The notes: a model not told the origin generated them from the sequence alone. Shown: positions 32,106-40,922, counted from the stretch's first letter. The stretch is 43,853 nt of DNA from an uncultured Lysobacterales bacterium (GCA_937924405.1 CALDVW010000072.1:1-43853); one strand, 5' to 3'. A program made the numbers and translations.

Positions 32106-33467
32106 ATGAGTAACAATGTGGTTGAAACCTGGCAGATAAACCCGCAGGCGGAAGCGGACGATCTCGAGGCAAAGCAACCGTTTATAGACAACGGGCTGGA
32201 TGTCCTCGACCCCGCACGCTATTACGACCCGGAATTCATGGCGATGGAATGGGAAAGAATGTGGTCCAGGACCTGGCTCATCGCCGGAATCGAGACCGAT
32301 ATTCCGGAAACCGGTGACTACTCGGTATTTCGTCCCGGGCGTGAAAGCATCATCATCGTACGCCAGGAAGACGGTACGGTGAAAGCCCTGTACAACGTTT
32401 GTGCCCACCGCGGAAACCAGCTGGTCCAGAATGACCGGGGCAGTCTTGTGCAGTTCACCTGTTCGTTCCACTCCTGGCAATACGGCCTGGATGGCAATTG
32501 CACGCACATTACAGACAAGGAAACGATCAACCCGAAGCTGGTGTGCAACAACCCGAAGATGAAGGAAGTCCATTGCCAGATATATGCCGGCCTTATTTTC
32601 ATCAACATGGATGACAATCCGCCTGATCTGCACCAGCAATTCGGTTTACCCGAAGGTTACCTGGAAACCTACCAACTGGACCGGATGCATTGCGTCAGGC
32701 ACACGGTCAGTGAATGGGCGGCCAACTGGAAAACCGGTGTCGATGCTTTTTACGAGACCTATCATTTGCACGCGGTTCACCCACAGACCCAGGATGTAAT
32801 GGATGACATGGGGGTGCAGGTCGATCTTTACCCCAATGGCTGCAGCCGAATGCTGGTTCCCATTGCGATCAAAACCAAACGGCAGGCTGACCAGGATTCG
32901 ATGAACCCCAGCCTGGAGTACATGATGATGGAAGCCAGCATTGACCCTGCACAGTTCAACGGCAGTGCGCGTGAAGTCCGCGAAGCGATTCAGCAGGCCA
33001 AACGGGAACGGTCCCACAGGCTCGGCCTGGGCTACGAACGATTCACGGACGGACAGCTGACTGACTCCTGGGCCACCGGTATCTTCCCCAACGTTCAGAT
33101 TGGCCTGCACCCCGAGGGCGCCTTCCTGATGCGCTTCATGCCACACCCGACGGACCCCGAGATTTTTTATTACGACACCATGACCCTGGTCCGCCCGGTG
33201 GATGACCCCGACTACTCGGTACCAGGATGGATGGGCTTGCCAGAGGGAACCGACACCAGCGGCGAAATCAGACCGGATACCGAATACACCCGGATCGGCG
33301 AACCTCCGAACCTGGGAGAAGTGCTTGACCAGGATTCGGAGCTGTTGCCCGTGGTACAGAAAGGCATCCGCTCCAAAGGCTTCGATGGCGCCATCTGGGG
33401 TGAGCAGGAACAACGCTTGCGGCATTTCCACAAGGAGCTGGAGCGGTACATCAAAGGCGAGAAATAG
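32106..33467 (+). CDS. Rieske non-haem iron oxygenase, alpha subunit (2)
   Basis: A 453-residue protein. Rieske ligands are Cys99-x-His101 (CAHRGN) and Cys119-x-x-His122 (CSFHSW). Iron ligands His220 and His225 lie in YETYHLHAVHPQ. It is about 50 residues longer than the first alpha subunit and clearly divergent from it (for example AVHPQTQD versus NIHPET), so the two probably act on different substrates or positions. A good ribosome-binding site (AAGGAG) precedes it. It ends the unit and runs into a terminator hairpin shared with the converging TonB receptor gene. Confidence 0.93.
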   Translation: MSNNVVETWQINPQAEADDLEAKQPFIDNGLDVLDPARYYDPEFMAMEWERMWSRTWLIAGIETDIPETGDYSVFRPGRESIIIVRQEDGTVKALYNVCAHRGNQLVQNDRGSLVQFTCSFHSWQYGLDGNCTHITDKETINPKLVCNNPKMKEVHCQIYAGLIFINMDDNPPDLHQQFGLPEGYLETYQLDRMHCVRHTVSEWAANWKTGVDAFYETYHLHAVHPQTQDVMDDMGVQVDLYPNGCSRMLVPIAIKTKRQADQDSMNPSLEYMMMEASIDPAQFNGSAREVREAIQQAKRERSHRLGLGYERFTDGQLTDSWATGIFPNVQIGLHPEGAFLMRFMPHPTDPEIFYYDTMTLVRPVDDPDYSVPGWMGLPEGTDTSGEIRPDTEYTRIGEPPNLGEVLDQDSELLPVVQKGIRSKGFDGAIWGEQEQRLRHFHKELERYIKGEK

Positions 33468-33495
33468 ACTGGCGATAGCCGTCCACGGCATTCCC

Positions 33496-33523
33496 AAAAA
33501 AAAGGGCCGGCAAAGCCGGCCCT
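33496..33523 (-). terminator. Rho-independent terminator of the TonB receptor gene (shared hairpin)
   Basis: AGGGCCGGC (33503-33511) and GCCGGCCCT (33515-33523) form a perfect 9-bp stem with an AAA loop. On the minus strand the stem is followed by eight T residues, an ideal intrinsic terminator. In the plus direction the T-run is poorer (ATTCAATTTT), so it may work in both directions between the converging genes. Confidence 0.88.
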
Positions 33524-33545
33524 GATTCAATTTTCGCTGAATAGG

Positions 33546-35915
33546 CTAGTAATGAATTCCAACTTCCACGCCGTAAGTGCGTGGCGGTGCATACGTGGAA
33601 AAGGTCCACAAGCCACCAACGTACTGCGAAGCGTTCCTGTAGCGCTCGTCCGTCAGGTTCTTGCCGAACGCTGAAAGGTACCAAATGCCGTTCGACGAAG
33701 TCCAGGTGAGGTTGGCGTTGACGAGCGTGTGACTTTGAAGAAAGGTGTCGAACTGCTCACCGTCCGCCGCATAATAGAATGTGCTCTCATCCTCGTAATA
33801 CACGCCTATCAGTGCGCGTAATCCGCTGCCGCCGCTGAGCGAATGTTGCCAGGTCAGATCAACTCCGGCCGTCCACTCCGGGGAGCGGGTCACAGGGCGC
33901 CCGCTCAGGTCCTGGTCCGGGACACCGTCCAGGTCGAGATCCAGCAGGAATTCATCATACTTGGCATCCAGGTAACCCAGGTTGGCCCGTAAAATGAGCG
34001 CATCCGTAAGCAGGAAAGAACCTTCCAATTCAACACCCCAGGCCGGCACCTGGGCGGCGTTGAAGACTACAGTTTCCTGGAAAGCACCCTGTTGGGCGAT
34101 GGCTGCGCGTTGCATATCCTCATATTCCACGTAAAAGACAGCGGTGTTGATCCGGCCGCGCCCACCCATAGTTTCTGCCTTCAGGCCGAGCTCGAAGGAA
34201 TCGGCGAATTCGGGATCATAACTGGTCCGCTCCAGCGGCACCTGCAGCCCTGATCCGGCCTGGTCGCTATAACCGCCTGACTTGAAACCATGGGTATAGC
34301 TCGCGTATCCGAACAGGTCCGGGTTAAACTGGTTGGAAAGCATCAAACGATAGGTGGGTTCCTTCCAGGTCTGTTCGTCTGTCTGACAGCTGGTAACGGC
34401 GTTACACGGAAATTCATTGATGTTATTGGGATCGAAGGGGTAATCGCCGGGGCTCTTGCCATAGAGGACGATCGGTGTACCCGGGCGAGAGAAAAAGGTC
34501 TTGGTTTCCTTGGTATAGCGAATACCGCCTGCCAGGGTCCAGGTCTCGTTGAATTCCCAGGTGACATCGAAGAATCCCGCGAGGGAATCCATATCCTGAT
34601 TGTTACTGATGATGAGCGGGTTGTCGTTACCAAGCACCCCCGGAACATTTATTTGAAAAATATCCAGTAATCCGAGGTACTGCAGTACATTGAAACTGGT
34701 TTGATCTTCCTGGTAGAAGATACCGGCAACAAAATTAACCGGCCCTTCAAAGTAGGAGGTGAGGCGGAATTCCTGCTGGAAAGTCTCCCGCTGGTCGTCG
34801 CGGCTTGCATCGAACAGGGATGCGTAAGTTTCACCGGTATAGGTGCTGGGCAGTTTGGAATCCTGGTCCCGCTTGCCGGTAACCGATGTCAATATAAAAT
34901 CACCGATCTCCCAATCGATGTTCATGTACAGGCCGTCCACGTCAATCTGGTGTCCGTCGGTCATGAACAGGCCGGTTGTTTCACTTCCCGGTCCGGCAAT
35001 AAAGTCGCGGAAACTCACACCTGCCTGGTCCAGTGGATCGCCACCGGTAATACCGGGGAAACCAATGAAATTCCAGGCCTGAGGCGAATTGGGATCTGTT
35101 TCGTTGACCGACGGCGGCGTGTCACCGCGATCTTTCAGATATTCGTACTGGAACAGGATGCTCAGGTTGCGCACAGGCTCCCACAACAATTTGAGGCGGG
35201 CCGACCCCACGTCGTCGCCGCCGATCCGTTCATTGGACGGGGGATGCTGCTGGCCGGGGCTGACCTTGCCGTTCCGGTAGTAGCCATCACTTTTCTGGTA
35301 CATGGCCGCCAGCCTGAAGGCCAGTTTGTCGTCAACCAGCGGGATATTCAATGCCACGCGTGGCTCGACGCGGCCATAACTGGCGTAGCGCAGACTCGCG
35401 TCAACATTGAACTGATTCATTACCGGGCGTTTGGTCCTCACGTTGACCACGCCGCCCGTGGTGTTTTTACCGAACAGGGTTCCCTGCGGACCGCGCAGTA
35501 CCTCGATGGTCTCTATATCGTATGGCTCGAGCAATTGGGTTTGCGCATGTGGTATCACGAAATCATCGACGAAAACGGCAATCGCCGGTTCCCAGTAGAC
35601 CAGGACATCGGTCTGGGCAGCGCCTCGAATGGCAAAACCCGCGGCGTTGAAGCCCGTAATCTGGGCTGCCGAGAAGTTCGGCGTCACCAGGGCGACGTCA
35701 CCGATATCGTGCGCAAACAGATTATTGAGTTCCTGACCGCTTAATGCCGTTACCGCCACGGGTGTCGATTGCAGTTCGGTCACGCGTCTGGTTGCCGTAA
35801 CAGTGACTTCCTCAAGAACCCCTGCTCCTTCAGTAGCATCCTGTGCGAAGGTATTAAGGGAGGAAAACAGTAAAGGAAAAACCATGCCAATCTTAAAGAC
35901 CATCGAAGTCTTCAT
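33546..35915 (-). CDS. TonB-dependent outer-membrane receptor
   Basis: A 789-residue receptor with a signal peptide (MFPLLFSSLNTFA-like, cleavage before QDATEG) and a TonB-box-like EEVTVTATRR. The plug domain has STPVAVTALSGQEL, IRGAAQTDVLVYWEP and RGPQGTLFGKNTTGGVVNV. A 22-stranded barrel follows, ending FSTYAPPRTYGVEVGIHY. The sequence type, with RGPQGTLFGKNTTGG, is common in catabolic TonB receptors for hydrophobic or aromatic compounds rather than siderophores. The receptor probably imports the substrate that the adjacent oxygenases degrade. GGAGAGG precedes the ATG. It is monocistronic with its own terminator (33496-33523) and a promoter whose -35 region overlaps a palindrome (35955-35969). 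Confidence 0.95.
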   Translation of the reverse strand: MKTSMVFKIGMVFPLLFSSLNTFAQDATEGAGVLEEVTVTATRRVTELQSTPVAVTALSGQELNNLFAHDIGDVALVTPNFSAAQITGFNAAGFAIRGAAQTDVLVYWEPAIAVFVDDFVIPHAQTQLLEPYDIETIEVLRGPQGTLFGKNTTGGVVNVRTKRPVMNQFNVDASLRYASYGRVEPRVALNIPLVDDKLAFRLAAMYQKSDGYYRNGKVSPGQQHPPSNERIGGDDVGSARLKLLWEPVRNLSILFQYEYLKDRGDTPPSVNETDPNSPQAWNFIGFPGITGGDPLDQAGVSFRDFIAGPGSETTGLFMTDGHQIDVDGLYMNIDWEIGDFILTSVTGKRDQDSKLPSTYTGETYASLFDASRDDQRETFQQEFRLTSYFEGPVNFVAGIFYQEDQTSFNVLQYLGLLDIFQINVPGVLGNDNPLIISNNQDMDSLAGFFDVTWEFNETWTLAGGIRYTKETKTFFSRPGTPIVLYGKSPGDYPFDPNNINEFPCNAVTSCQTDEQTWKEPTYRLMLSNQFNPDLFGYASYTHGFKSGGYSDQAGSGLQVPLERTSYDPEFADSFELGLKAETMGGRGRINTAVFYVEYEDMQRAAIAQQGAFQETVVFNAAQVPAWGVELEGSFLLTDALILRANLGYLDAKYDEFLLDLDLDGVPDQDLSGRPVTRSPEWTAGVDLTWQHSLSGGSGLRALIGVYYEDESTFYYAADGEQFDTFLQSHTLVNANLTWTSSNGIWYLSAFGKNLTDERYRNASQYVGGLWTFSTYAPPRTYGVEVGIHY

Positions 35916-35934
35916 GGTGCCTCTCCAAGTAATT

Positions 35935-35969
35935 ATAATAATATTGCCTGATCAATCAGTCAGACTGAT
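35935..35969 (-). promoter_or_regulatory. Predicted TonB-receptor promoter with overlapping palindrome
   Basis: On the minus strand CTGACT (35963-35958) and TATTAT (35940-35935) are 17 bp apart. ATCAGTCAGACTGAT (35955-35969), a palindrome with 7-bp arms, covers the -35 box. That is a repressor-like position. TATAAT at 35937-35932 is an alternative -10. Confidence 0.5.
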
Positions 35970-36018
35970 ACACATTACAACCCCGATCCAATAAAAAATC
36001 AAGTCATCCTGTTTTATT

Positions 36019-36035
36019 TTTGAAAATAATTCAAA
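36019..36035. promoter_or_regulatory. Inverted repeat TTTGAA-N5-TTCAAA
   Basis: Perfect 6-bp arms with AATAA between, in the gap between the TonB receptor and the peptidase gene. It has the same layout as 28437-28453 and, imperfectly, 21348-21364. The stretch is AT-rich, so chance is a real alternative. Confidence 0.35.
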
Positions 36036-36259
36036 TTTTGAGAGCGTCGCCGTCTTTGTCCTAAAAATTCAATATTTTCAACGCCGCATGCACTTTTCGG
36101 CGCAATAGGGAGCTGAATATCGACTTGGATCGAGACATTTGGGTGGACAGGGACCAATCAACACACTGCCCAGTCATGAACTAGCTGCGCACACGACGAA
36201 GGCCCGGCATTGAGGTATTGTATGCCAAATCCACTATCAGCCGCCCCGAGAGAAGATTT

Positions 36260-38440
36260 ATGAGACTCATTTGTCTGGCCCCTGTCATGGCTCTGTGCCT
36301 TACGGCTTGCCAAAAATCAGAGCAGTCCACGGTTAACCAATCCGCAAGCCACTCTGAGGCAACTGCGCAAGTTGCAGACGACCAAACAATGAACGAGCCC
36401 ATGCCTGAAAAACGCCCCCACAAATTGACGTTACATGGCCAGACCCGGATCGATGAGTACTACTGGCTGCGCGACGACGCCCGCTCCGACCCCGAAGTTC
36501 TGGCCTACCTGGAAGCCGAAAACGACTGGTTCGACGCTACCATGGAACCAACCAGGCCCCTGCAGGAATCCCTATACCAGGAGATGATAGGAAGGCTCGA
36601 CCCCGATGAATCCAGTGTGCCTTATGAGAAAGACGGCTGGTGGTACTACTACCGCTATGGGCCCGGTAGTGACTACCCGATTTATGCCCGCCGCAAGGGC
36701 AACATGACGGCTGACGAAGAAATACTGATCGATGGTAACCAGCGCGCCCTGGGTCACGAGTATTACAGTCTCGGCGACCTGGAAATGAGTGATAACCACC
36801 GTTACGCGGCCATCGCCGAGGACACCCTGAGTCGCCGGATCCACGAAATTCGTATCCTGGACACGCAGACCGGTGAGTTCCTGCCCGAAGTCATCGGCAA
36901 CGCCAACGCTTCGATGGCATGGTCGGCCGACAGCCAGTACCTGTTCTACCTCGACAAGCACCCAGAAACACTGCTCGCCTACCGCGTGATGCGGCATAGG
37001 CTGGGAACCGATCCGGCCGATGACGTACTGGTCTACGAAGAATCCGATGAACGATTTTATACTGGCCTGTGGCGCAGCCGTTCGGGCGATTTCATCATGC
37101 TCAAACACGAGGAGACCGAAACCAGCGAAGTCCAGCTATTGGCGGCCGGCGATCCGACCGGGAAGTTCAAGCCATTCCTGCCGCGTGAACCCGGCCATGA
37201 ATACGATATCGACCATGCCAACGGGCGGTTTTTTATCCGCAGCAACTGGAATGCCGAGAATTTCCGCGTACTGTCTGCCGGGCTGGAATTATCCGCAGAC
37301 AAGTCGAGCTGGAAAGAGATCATTCCCGGTCGCGATGACGCCATGGTACGTAACATCCAGGCCTTTGACCGCTGGCTGGTGGTCGGTGAACGCAAAGACG
37401 GCATGCGCAAAGTTCGCGTACTGGCCCTGGATGGCAGCATGGATCGCTACCTCGACGCCGGCACCGATTCGTATGTTATGTGGCCCGGCACCAACGTCAG
37501 TACCGATACGGATAAAATCCGCTATGGCTACTCCAGCCTGGTAACACCGACCCAGACCTGGCAGATCGACCTGCAAACCGGCGAGACCGAGTTGCTCAAG
37601 GCGCAGCGGATCCTGGGTGATTTCGACAGTGGGAACTACCGTAGCCGGCGCACCACAATCACTGCCAGGGACGGGGCTTCGGTTCCGGTCTCGCTCGCCT
37701 GGCGCAAGGACACCAGGCTGGATGGCTCGGCGCCCGCCCTGGTTTACGCCTACGGCTCCTATGGGTCTTCCACCGACCCGTGGTTCCGAAACTCGGTGGT
37801 CAGCCTGCTCGATCGCGGCTTTGTTTATGTCATAGCGCACATCCGCGGCGGCCAGGAGCTCGGCCGGCAATGGTATGAACAGGGCCGGCTGATGCATAAG
37901 AAGAATACATTTACCGATTTTATCGATGTCACCGCAGCGCTGCAGAAACAGGGCAAGATCGACCCTTCCCGTACTTACGCCATGGGCGGAAGCGCCGGTG
38001 GGCTGCTGATGGGGGCGGTGGTTAACATGGCGCCCGAACTCTACCATGGTGTAGTCGCCGCAGTGCCTTTCGTGGACGTTGTGACCACCATGCTGGACGA
38101 TTCTATTCCGTTGACTGCCAATGAGTGGAACGAATGGGGCGACCCCAGAGAAAAAGAAGCATACGAGTACATGCTGTCCTATTCACCATACGACCAGGTC
38201 AAGGCACAGGACTATCCCAACCTGATGGTGACCACCGGCCTGCACGACTCGCAAGTGCAATATTTCGAACCAGCCAAGTGGGTGGCCAGGCTAAGAGACC
38301 GGCGAACGGACAATAACCGGCTCGTCTTGCACACCAACATGGACGCCGGCCACGGTGGTGCTTCAGGCCGCTACCGGCAATACCTGGAAACCGCCCAGGA
38401 ATTCGGCTTCCTGGTTGACCTGGCGGGCCTGGAGCGCTAA
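36260..38440 (+). CDS. Oligopeptidase B-like S9A serine peptidase, lipoprotein
   Basis: A 726-residue protein from ATG 36260, with a GAGAGAAG ribosome-binding site. A TTG at 36218 would add 14 residues before the signal. The N-terminus is a lipoprotein signal (LTACQ, Cys near 18). LHGQTRIDEYYWLRDDARSD and SVPYEKDGWWYYYRYGPGSD are typical of oligopeptidase B propellers. The catalytic triad is Ser578 (GGSAGG), Asp663 (GLHDSQV) and His698 (DAGHGG). The fold is a seven-bladed propeller capping an alpha/beta hydrolase. It cleaves short peptides, classically after basic residues. As a lipoprotein it would act in the periplasm. It is divergent from the TonB receptor and not obviously tied to the catabolic genes. 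Confidence 0.93.
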   Translation: MRLICLAPVMALCLTACQKSEQSTVNQSASHSEATAQVADDQTMNEPMPEKRPHKLTLHGQTRIDEYYWLRDDARSDPEVLAYLEAENDWFDATMEPTRPLQESLYQEMIGRLDPDESSVPYEKDGWWYYYRYGPGSDYPIYARRKGNMTADEEILIDGNQRALGHEYYSLGDLEMSDNHRYAAIAEDTLSRRIHEIRILDTQTGEFLPEVIGNANASMAWSADSQYLFYLDKHPETLLAYRVMRHRLGTDPADDVLVYEESDERFYTGLWRSRSGDFIMLKHEETETSEVQLLAAGDPTGKFKPFLPREPGHEYDIDHANGRFFIRSNWNAENFRVLSAGLELSADKSSWKEIIPGRDDAMVRNIQAFDRWLVVGERKDGMRKVRVLALDGSMDRYLDAGTDSYVMWPGTNVSTDTDKIRYGYSSLVTPTQTWQIDLQTGETELLKAQRILGDFDSGNYRSRRTTITARDGASVPVSLAWRKDTRLDGSAPALVYAYGSYGSSTDPWFRNSVVSLLDRGFVYVIAHIRGGQELGRQWYEQGRLMHKKNTFTDFIDVTAALQKQGKIDPSRTYAMGGSAGGLLMGAVVNMAPELYHGVVAAVPFVDVVTTMLDDSIPLTANEWNEWGDPREKEAYEYMLSYSPYDQVKAQDYPNLMVTTGLHDSQVQYFEPAKWVARLRDRRTDNNRLVLHTNMDAGHGGASGRYRQYLETAQEFGFLVDLAGLER

Positions 38441-38608
38441 CCGCAAAGCTCATGAAACGAATAACATGACTTCAGGCGGGCGGTCACCTTGACTATAATC
38501 CTTCAGTGCAAAGTGATAACGGAATGGGGCATGCCCGGCGTTTTTTGCTGAAAGCTCGCTGGGCTTTGAAGATTCGCCTCGGGCGGCTTATGGCCACCCT
38601 GAAGTCAT

Positions 38609-39506
38609 ATGGTTCCGGTCTCACTAACCGGTTTCCACCCATTGCAACGGCCAGCCCTGGATGAGGCGGCCACCGACCCCCCCTTTACCCGGATCATTGA
38701 TGAGAAGCGAACCGTTGAGCAGGGACCACCGGCCTTCGTTAACCTGGTCAATGACCGCTCCTGTAATTTGTATTGCCCCAGCTGTCGGACCGAGAGGATA
38801 AATCATCAGGATGGGCCAGTATCCCGTGAGATAAGCAGGATTCAGGATCGTCTTTTGGAACCCTACCTTTCTGAACCCAATGAACAGCATTTTGTGCTTT
38901 CAAATTACCGGGTCCGGTGATCCTTTTGCCAGCCGTGTTTACCGCAATTTGCTATACAGCTTGAACGGGGCAGATTTTCCAAATATGCAGATTGCGTTGC
39001 AGACCAACGGAGTGTTGCTCACACCCAGGAACTGGCAGCGAATGCGGGCAATTCACCAAAATATCATTTCCGTGATTATTTCCTTCGATGCGGCCACTGA
39101 AGAAACCTACAATGTTACGCGACGCGGCGGTCATTGGCAGACTCTGCTCGATAATTCAGCCAACATGGGTGATCTGCATTTGCAGGGTGAAGTAAGGATA
39201 CTGAGATTTGATTTTGTCGTGCAAAAGGCAAACTTTCGTGAAATGAAGGCTTTTGTACACCTGGCGCGGTCTTTGGGCGCCGATCAGGCCTATTTTTCAC
39301 AGTTATTCAACTGGGGTACGTGGTCTAAGGATCAATTCCTGGACCAGTGTGTTTGGCTTGAGGATCATCCGCTATTCAGGGAGTTCTTGGAGGTGATGCG
39401 TGACCCCGTATTCGATGATCCCTTCGTGGACCTGGGAAACATGAGTGAATTGCGCGCGATGGCGTTAAGCAGCAAATCACTACCCGGTTCATCGCAACAG
39501 GTATGA
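38609..39506 (+). pseudogene. Radical SAM protein gene, frameshifted and 5'-truncated
   Basis: Two overlapping frames together encode one radical SAM protein. The first (38609-38920) holds the iron-sulfur motif CNLYCPSC, Cys52, Cys56 and Cys59. The second (38880-39506) begins with CFQITGSGDPFASRVYRNLL and continues with LQTNGVLLTPRNW, IISFDAATEETYNVTRRGGH, FVVQKANFREM and FNWGTWSKDQF. Reading GTGCTTCAAATT in place of GTGCTTTCAAATT (one T fewer at 38898-38900) would join them as VLQITGSG. Both frames are otherwise well preserved, so the lesion is recent or a sequencing error. The usual 80-100 residues before the motif are missing, and the 168 bp upstream contain stops in all frames. Probably non-functional. 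Confidence 0.75.
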
Positions 39507-39586
39507 TTTAATGCATTAAAACGCTAAGGTAGGTCGCTGAATTTCAACTACACCGCTTTCAGGTTTCAGACTAAGGCTCAAATGAC

Positions 39587-40528
39587 ATGACCGATACCAT
39601 ATTTACCGGGTGCATACCCGCACTCATGACTCCTTGTAATGAAGATGGTGTACCGGATTTCGAGGCGCTCAGCGACAAGGGCCGCGAGTTGATGGATGTG
39701 GGCATGCGTGCCGTTGTTTATTGTGGTTCGATGGGTGACTGGCCCCTGCTGTCCGACGAGCAGCGCATGCAAGGCGTGGAAGCCTTGATCTCTTCAAACG
39801 TTCCGGTCATTGTCGGCACCGGAGCGCAGAACACTGTGCGGGCAACCGCAATATCAAGCCATGCAAACCGTGCCGGCGCTGCGGGACTCATGGTCATTCC
39901 CCGCGTCCTTTCACGCGGAATCTCGACTCCTGCACAACGCAGTCACTTCGCGTCCGTTCTGGGCGCGGCCGGTGATTTGCCGGCCGTAATATACAACAGT
40001 CCGTATTACGGCTTTGAGACAAAAGCCGACCTGTTTTTCGACCTGCAACAGGAGTTTCCCAACCTGGTTGGCTTCAAGGAATTTGGCGGGGCGGACTCCC
40101 TGACTTACGCCGCTGAATACATCACCAGCGGCAGGGAAGATCTCACATTGATGGTCGGTGTAGACACCCAGGTCGTGCACGGCTTTGTTCGTTGCGGTGC
40201 AAAAGGAGCCATTACCGGTGTCGGCAATGCGCTGCCGCGCGAAGTATTGAGATTAGTAGAACTCTCCACAAAAGCGGCCGCAGGTGATCATAAAGCCTAC
40301 CGTCTGGCCTGTGAACTCGACCAGGCATTGTCCGTTTTGTCGAATTTCGATGAGGGCCCCGACCTGGTTCTGTACTACAAGCACCTGATGGTGCTGGAAG
40401 GCAGCCAGGAATACGGGCACCAGCTCTACAAGTCCGATGCACTAAGCCCCCAACAGCGTGCTTTCCTTGAAGATCACTGGCGTCAGTTCCGCACCTGGTG
40501 GGATGCCTGGCCCGGTGCTTCTGATTGA
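39587..40528 (+). CDS. Dihydrodipicolinate synthase family aldolase/lyase
   Basis: A 313-residue class I aldolase of the DHDPS/NAL superfamily (PF00701). The Schiff-base lysine is Lys164 in GFKEFGG, and the proton-relay tyrosine is Tyr136 in YNSPYYG. Where DapA has the GTTGE pyruvate-carboxylate motif, this protein reads CGSMGDWP (about residue 46), so the substrate is not the usual aspartate semialdehyde. Annotated relatives act on keto-acids or hydroxyproline-derived compounds. An ATG-containing overlap (ATGACATGACC) offers 39582 in another frame, but 39587 gives the canonical N-terminus (FTGCIPALMTPCNEDG). It follows the broken radical SAM gene and converges with acylphosphatase. Confidence 0.9.
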   Translation: MTDTIFTGCIPALMTPCNEDGVPDFEALSDKGRELMDVGMRAVVYCGSMGDWPLLSDEQRMQGVEALISSNVPVIVGTGAQNTVRATAISSHANRAGAAGLMVIPRVLSRGISTPAQRSHFASVLGAAGDLPAVIYNSPYYGFETKADLFFDLQQEFPNLVGFKEFGGADSLTYAAEYITSGREDLTLMVGVDTQVVHGFVRCGAKGAITGVGNALPREVLRLVELSTKAAAGDHKAYRLACELDQALSVLSNFDEGPDLVLYYKHLMVLEGSQEYGHQLYKSDALSPQQRAFLEDHWRQFRTWWDAWPGASD

Positions 40529-40547
40529 TTTTAATGCGAAAAATCAA
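40525..40547. terminator. A/T-rich hairpin between convergent genes, possible weak terminator
   Basis: TTGATTTT (40525-40532) and AAAATCAA (40540-40547) pair over 8 bp with a 7-base loop. It covers both stop codons of the converging lyase and acylphosphatase genes. The stem is weak, with few G:C pairs. Confidence 0.35.
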
Positions 40548-40813
40548 CCGGTAGAGAAGCTTTCAGGGCAGTCCTCAACGGAAGTCGCACTTATTACTGA
40601 GCTGACCCGCGCCATGGGAGGGCCGTGGCGCAGCCACTCGGCCAGGCTGTCCAGCGCTTCGGCTTTACCGCAGGCCAGCACCTCGACACTGCCGTCTGGG
40701 CAATTTATTGCATGGCCTATGATTCCCAGCCTGTCAGCCTGCTGCCTTGTCGATTCCCGGAACCAGACTCCCTGAACACGCCCCTCAACGCGGAATTTCC
40801 TACACTCCCTCAT
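40544..40813 (-). CDS. acyP: Acylphosphatase
   Basis: An 89-residue protein from ATG 40813 (MRECRKFRVEGRVQGV), typical family length. A longer frame to 41023 has no family similarity in its first 70 residues and is rejected. The active-site loop GRVQGVWFR holds the conserved Arg, and the Asn is in INCPDGSVEV. It hydrolyses acyl phosphates such as carbamoyl phosphate or acetyl phosphate in the cytoplasm. It stands alone; the lyase gene converges with a 15-bp gap. Confidence 0.92.
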   Translation of the reverse strand: MRECRKFRVEGRVQGVWFRESTRQQADRLGIIGHAINCPDGSVEVLACGKAEALDSLAEWLRHGPPMARVSSVISATSVEDCPESFSTG

Positions 40814-40922
40814 GCCTTTTACCCCGTGTCGTTCAGCATATGATGATGCTGTAAGGTCATTGTACTGAACGGCGGATAAAGTATGTGACTGACAGAGCGG
40901 AGGGATACGCAGTTGGCGGATG

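Larger units (their letters stand above)
35916..36259. other. Divergent regulatory region (TonB receptor / peptidase), AT-rich
   Basis: A 344-bp gap between two divergent genes. It contains the receptor promoter and palindrome (35935-35969), an AT-rich inverted repeat (36019-36035), and otherwise nothing recognisable. The local AT content is visibly higher than in the flanking genes. Confidence 0.6.

Noticed and set aside
32646-33530. 294-codon minus-strand open frame
   Set aside because: Antisense to the second oxygenase alpha gene; it also runs through the terminator hairpin.
34701-35744. 347-codon plus-strand open frame
   Set aside because: It is antisense to the TonB receptor, has no recognisable domain, and its length reflects codon bias of the receptor gene.
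37289-38047. 252-codon minus-strand open frame
   Set aside because: Antisense to the S9 peptidase, whose active-site motifs fix the coding strand.
38526-38546. GGGCATGCCC followed by GGCGTTTTTT, terminator-like
   Set aside because: The palindrome has no real loop, so a stable hairpin is doubtful; the T-run alone is not enough.
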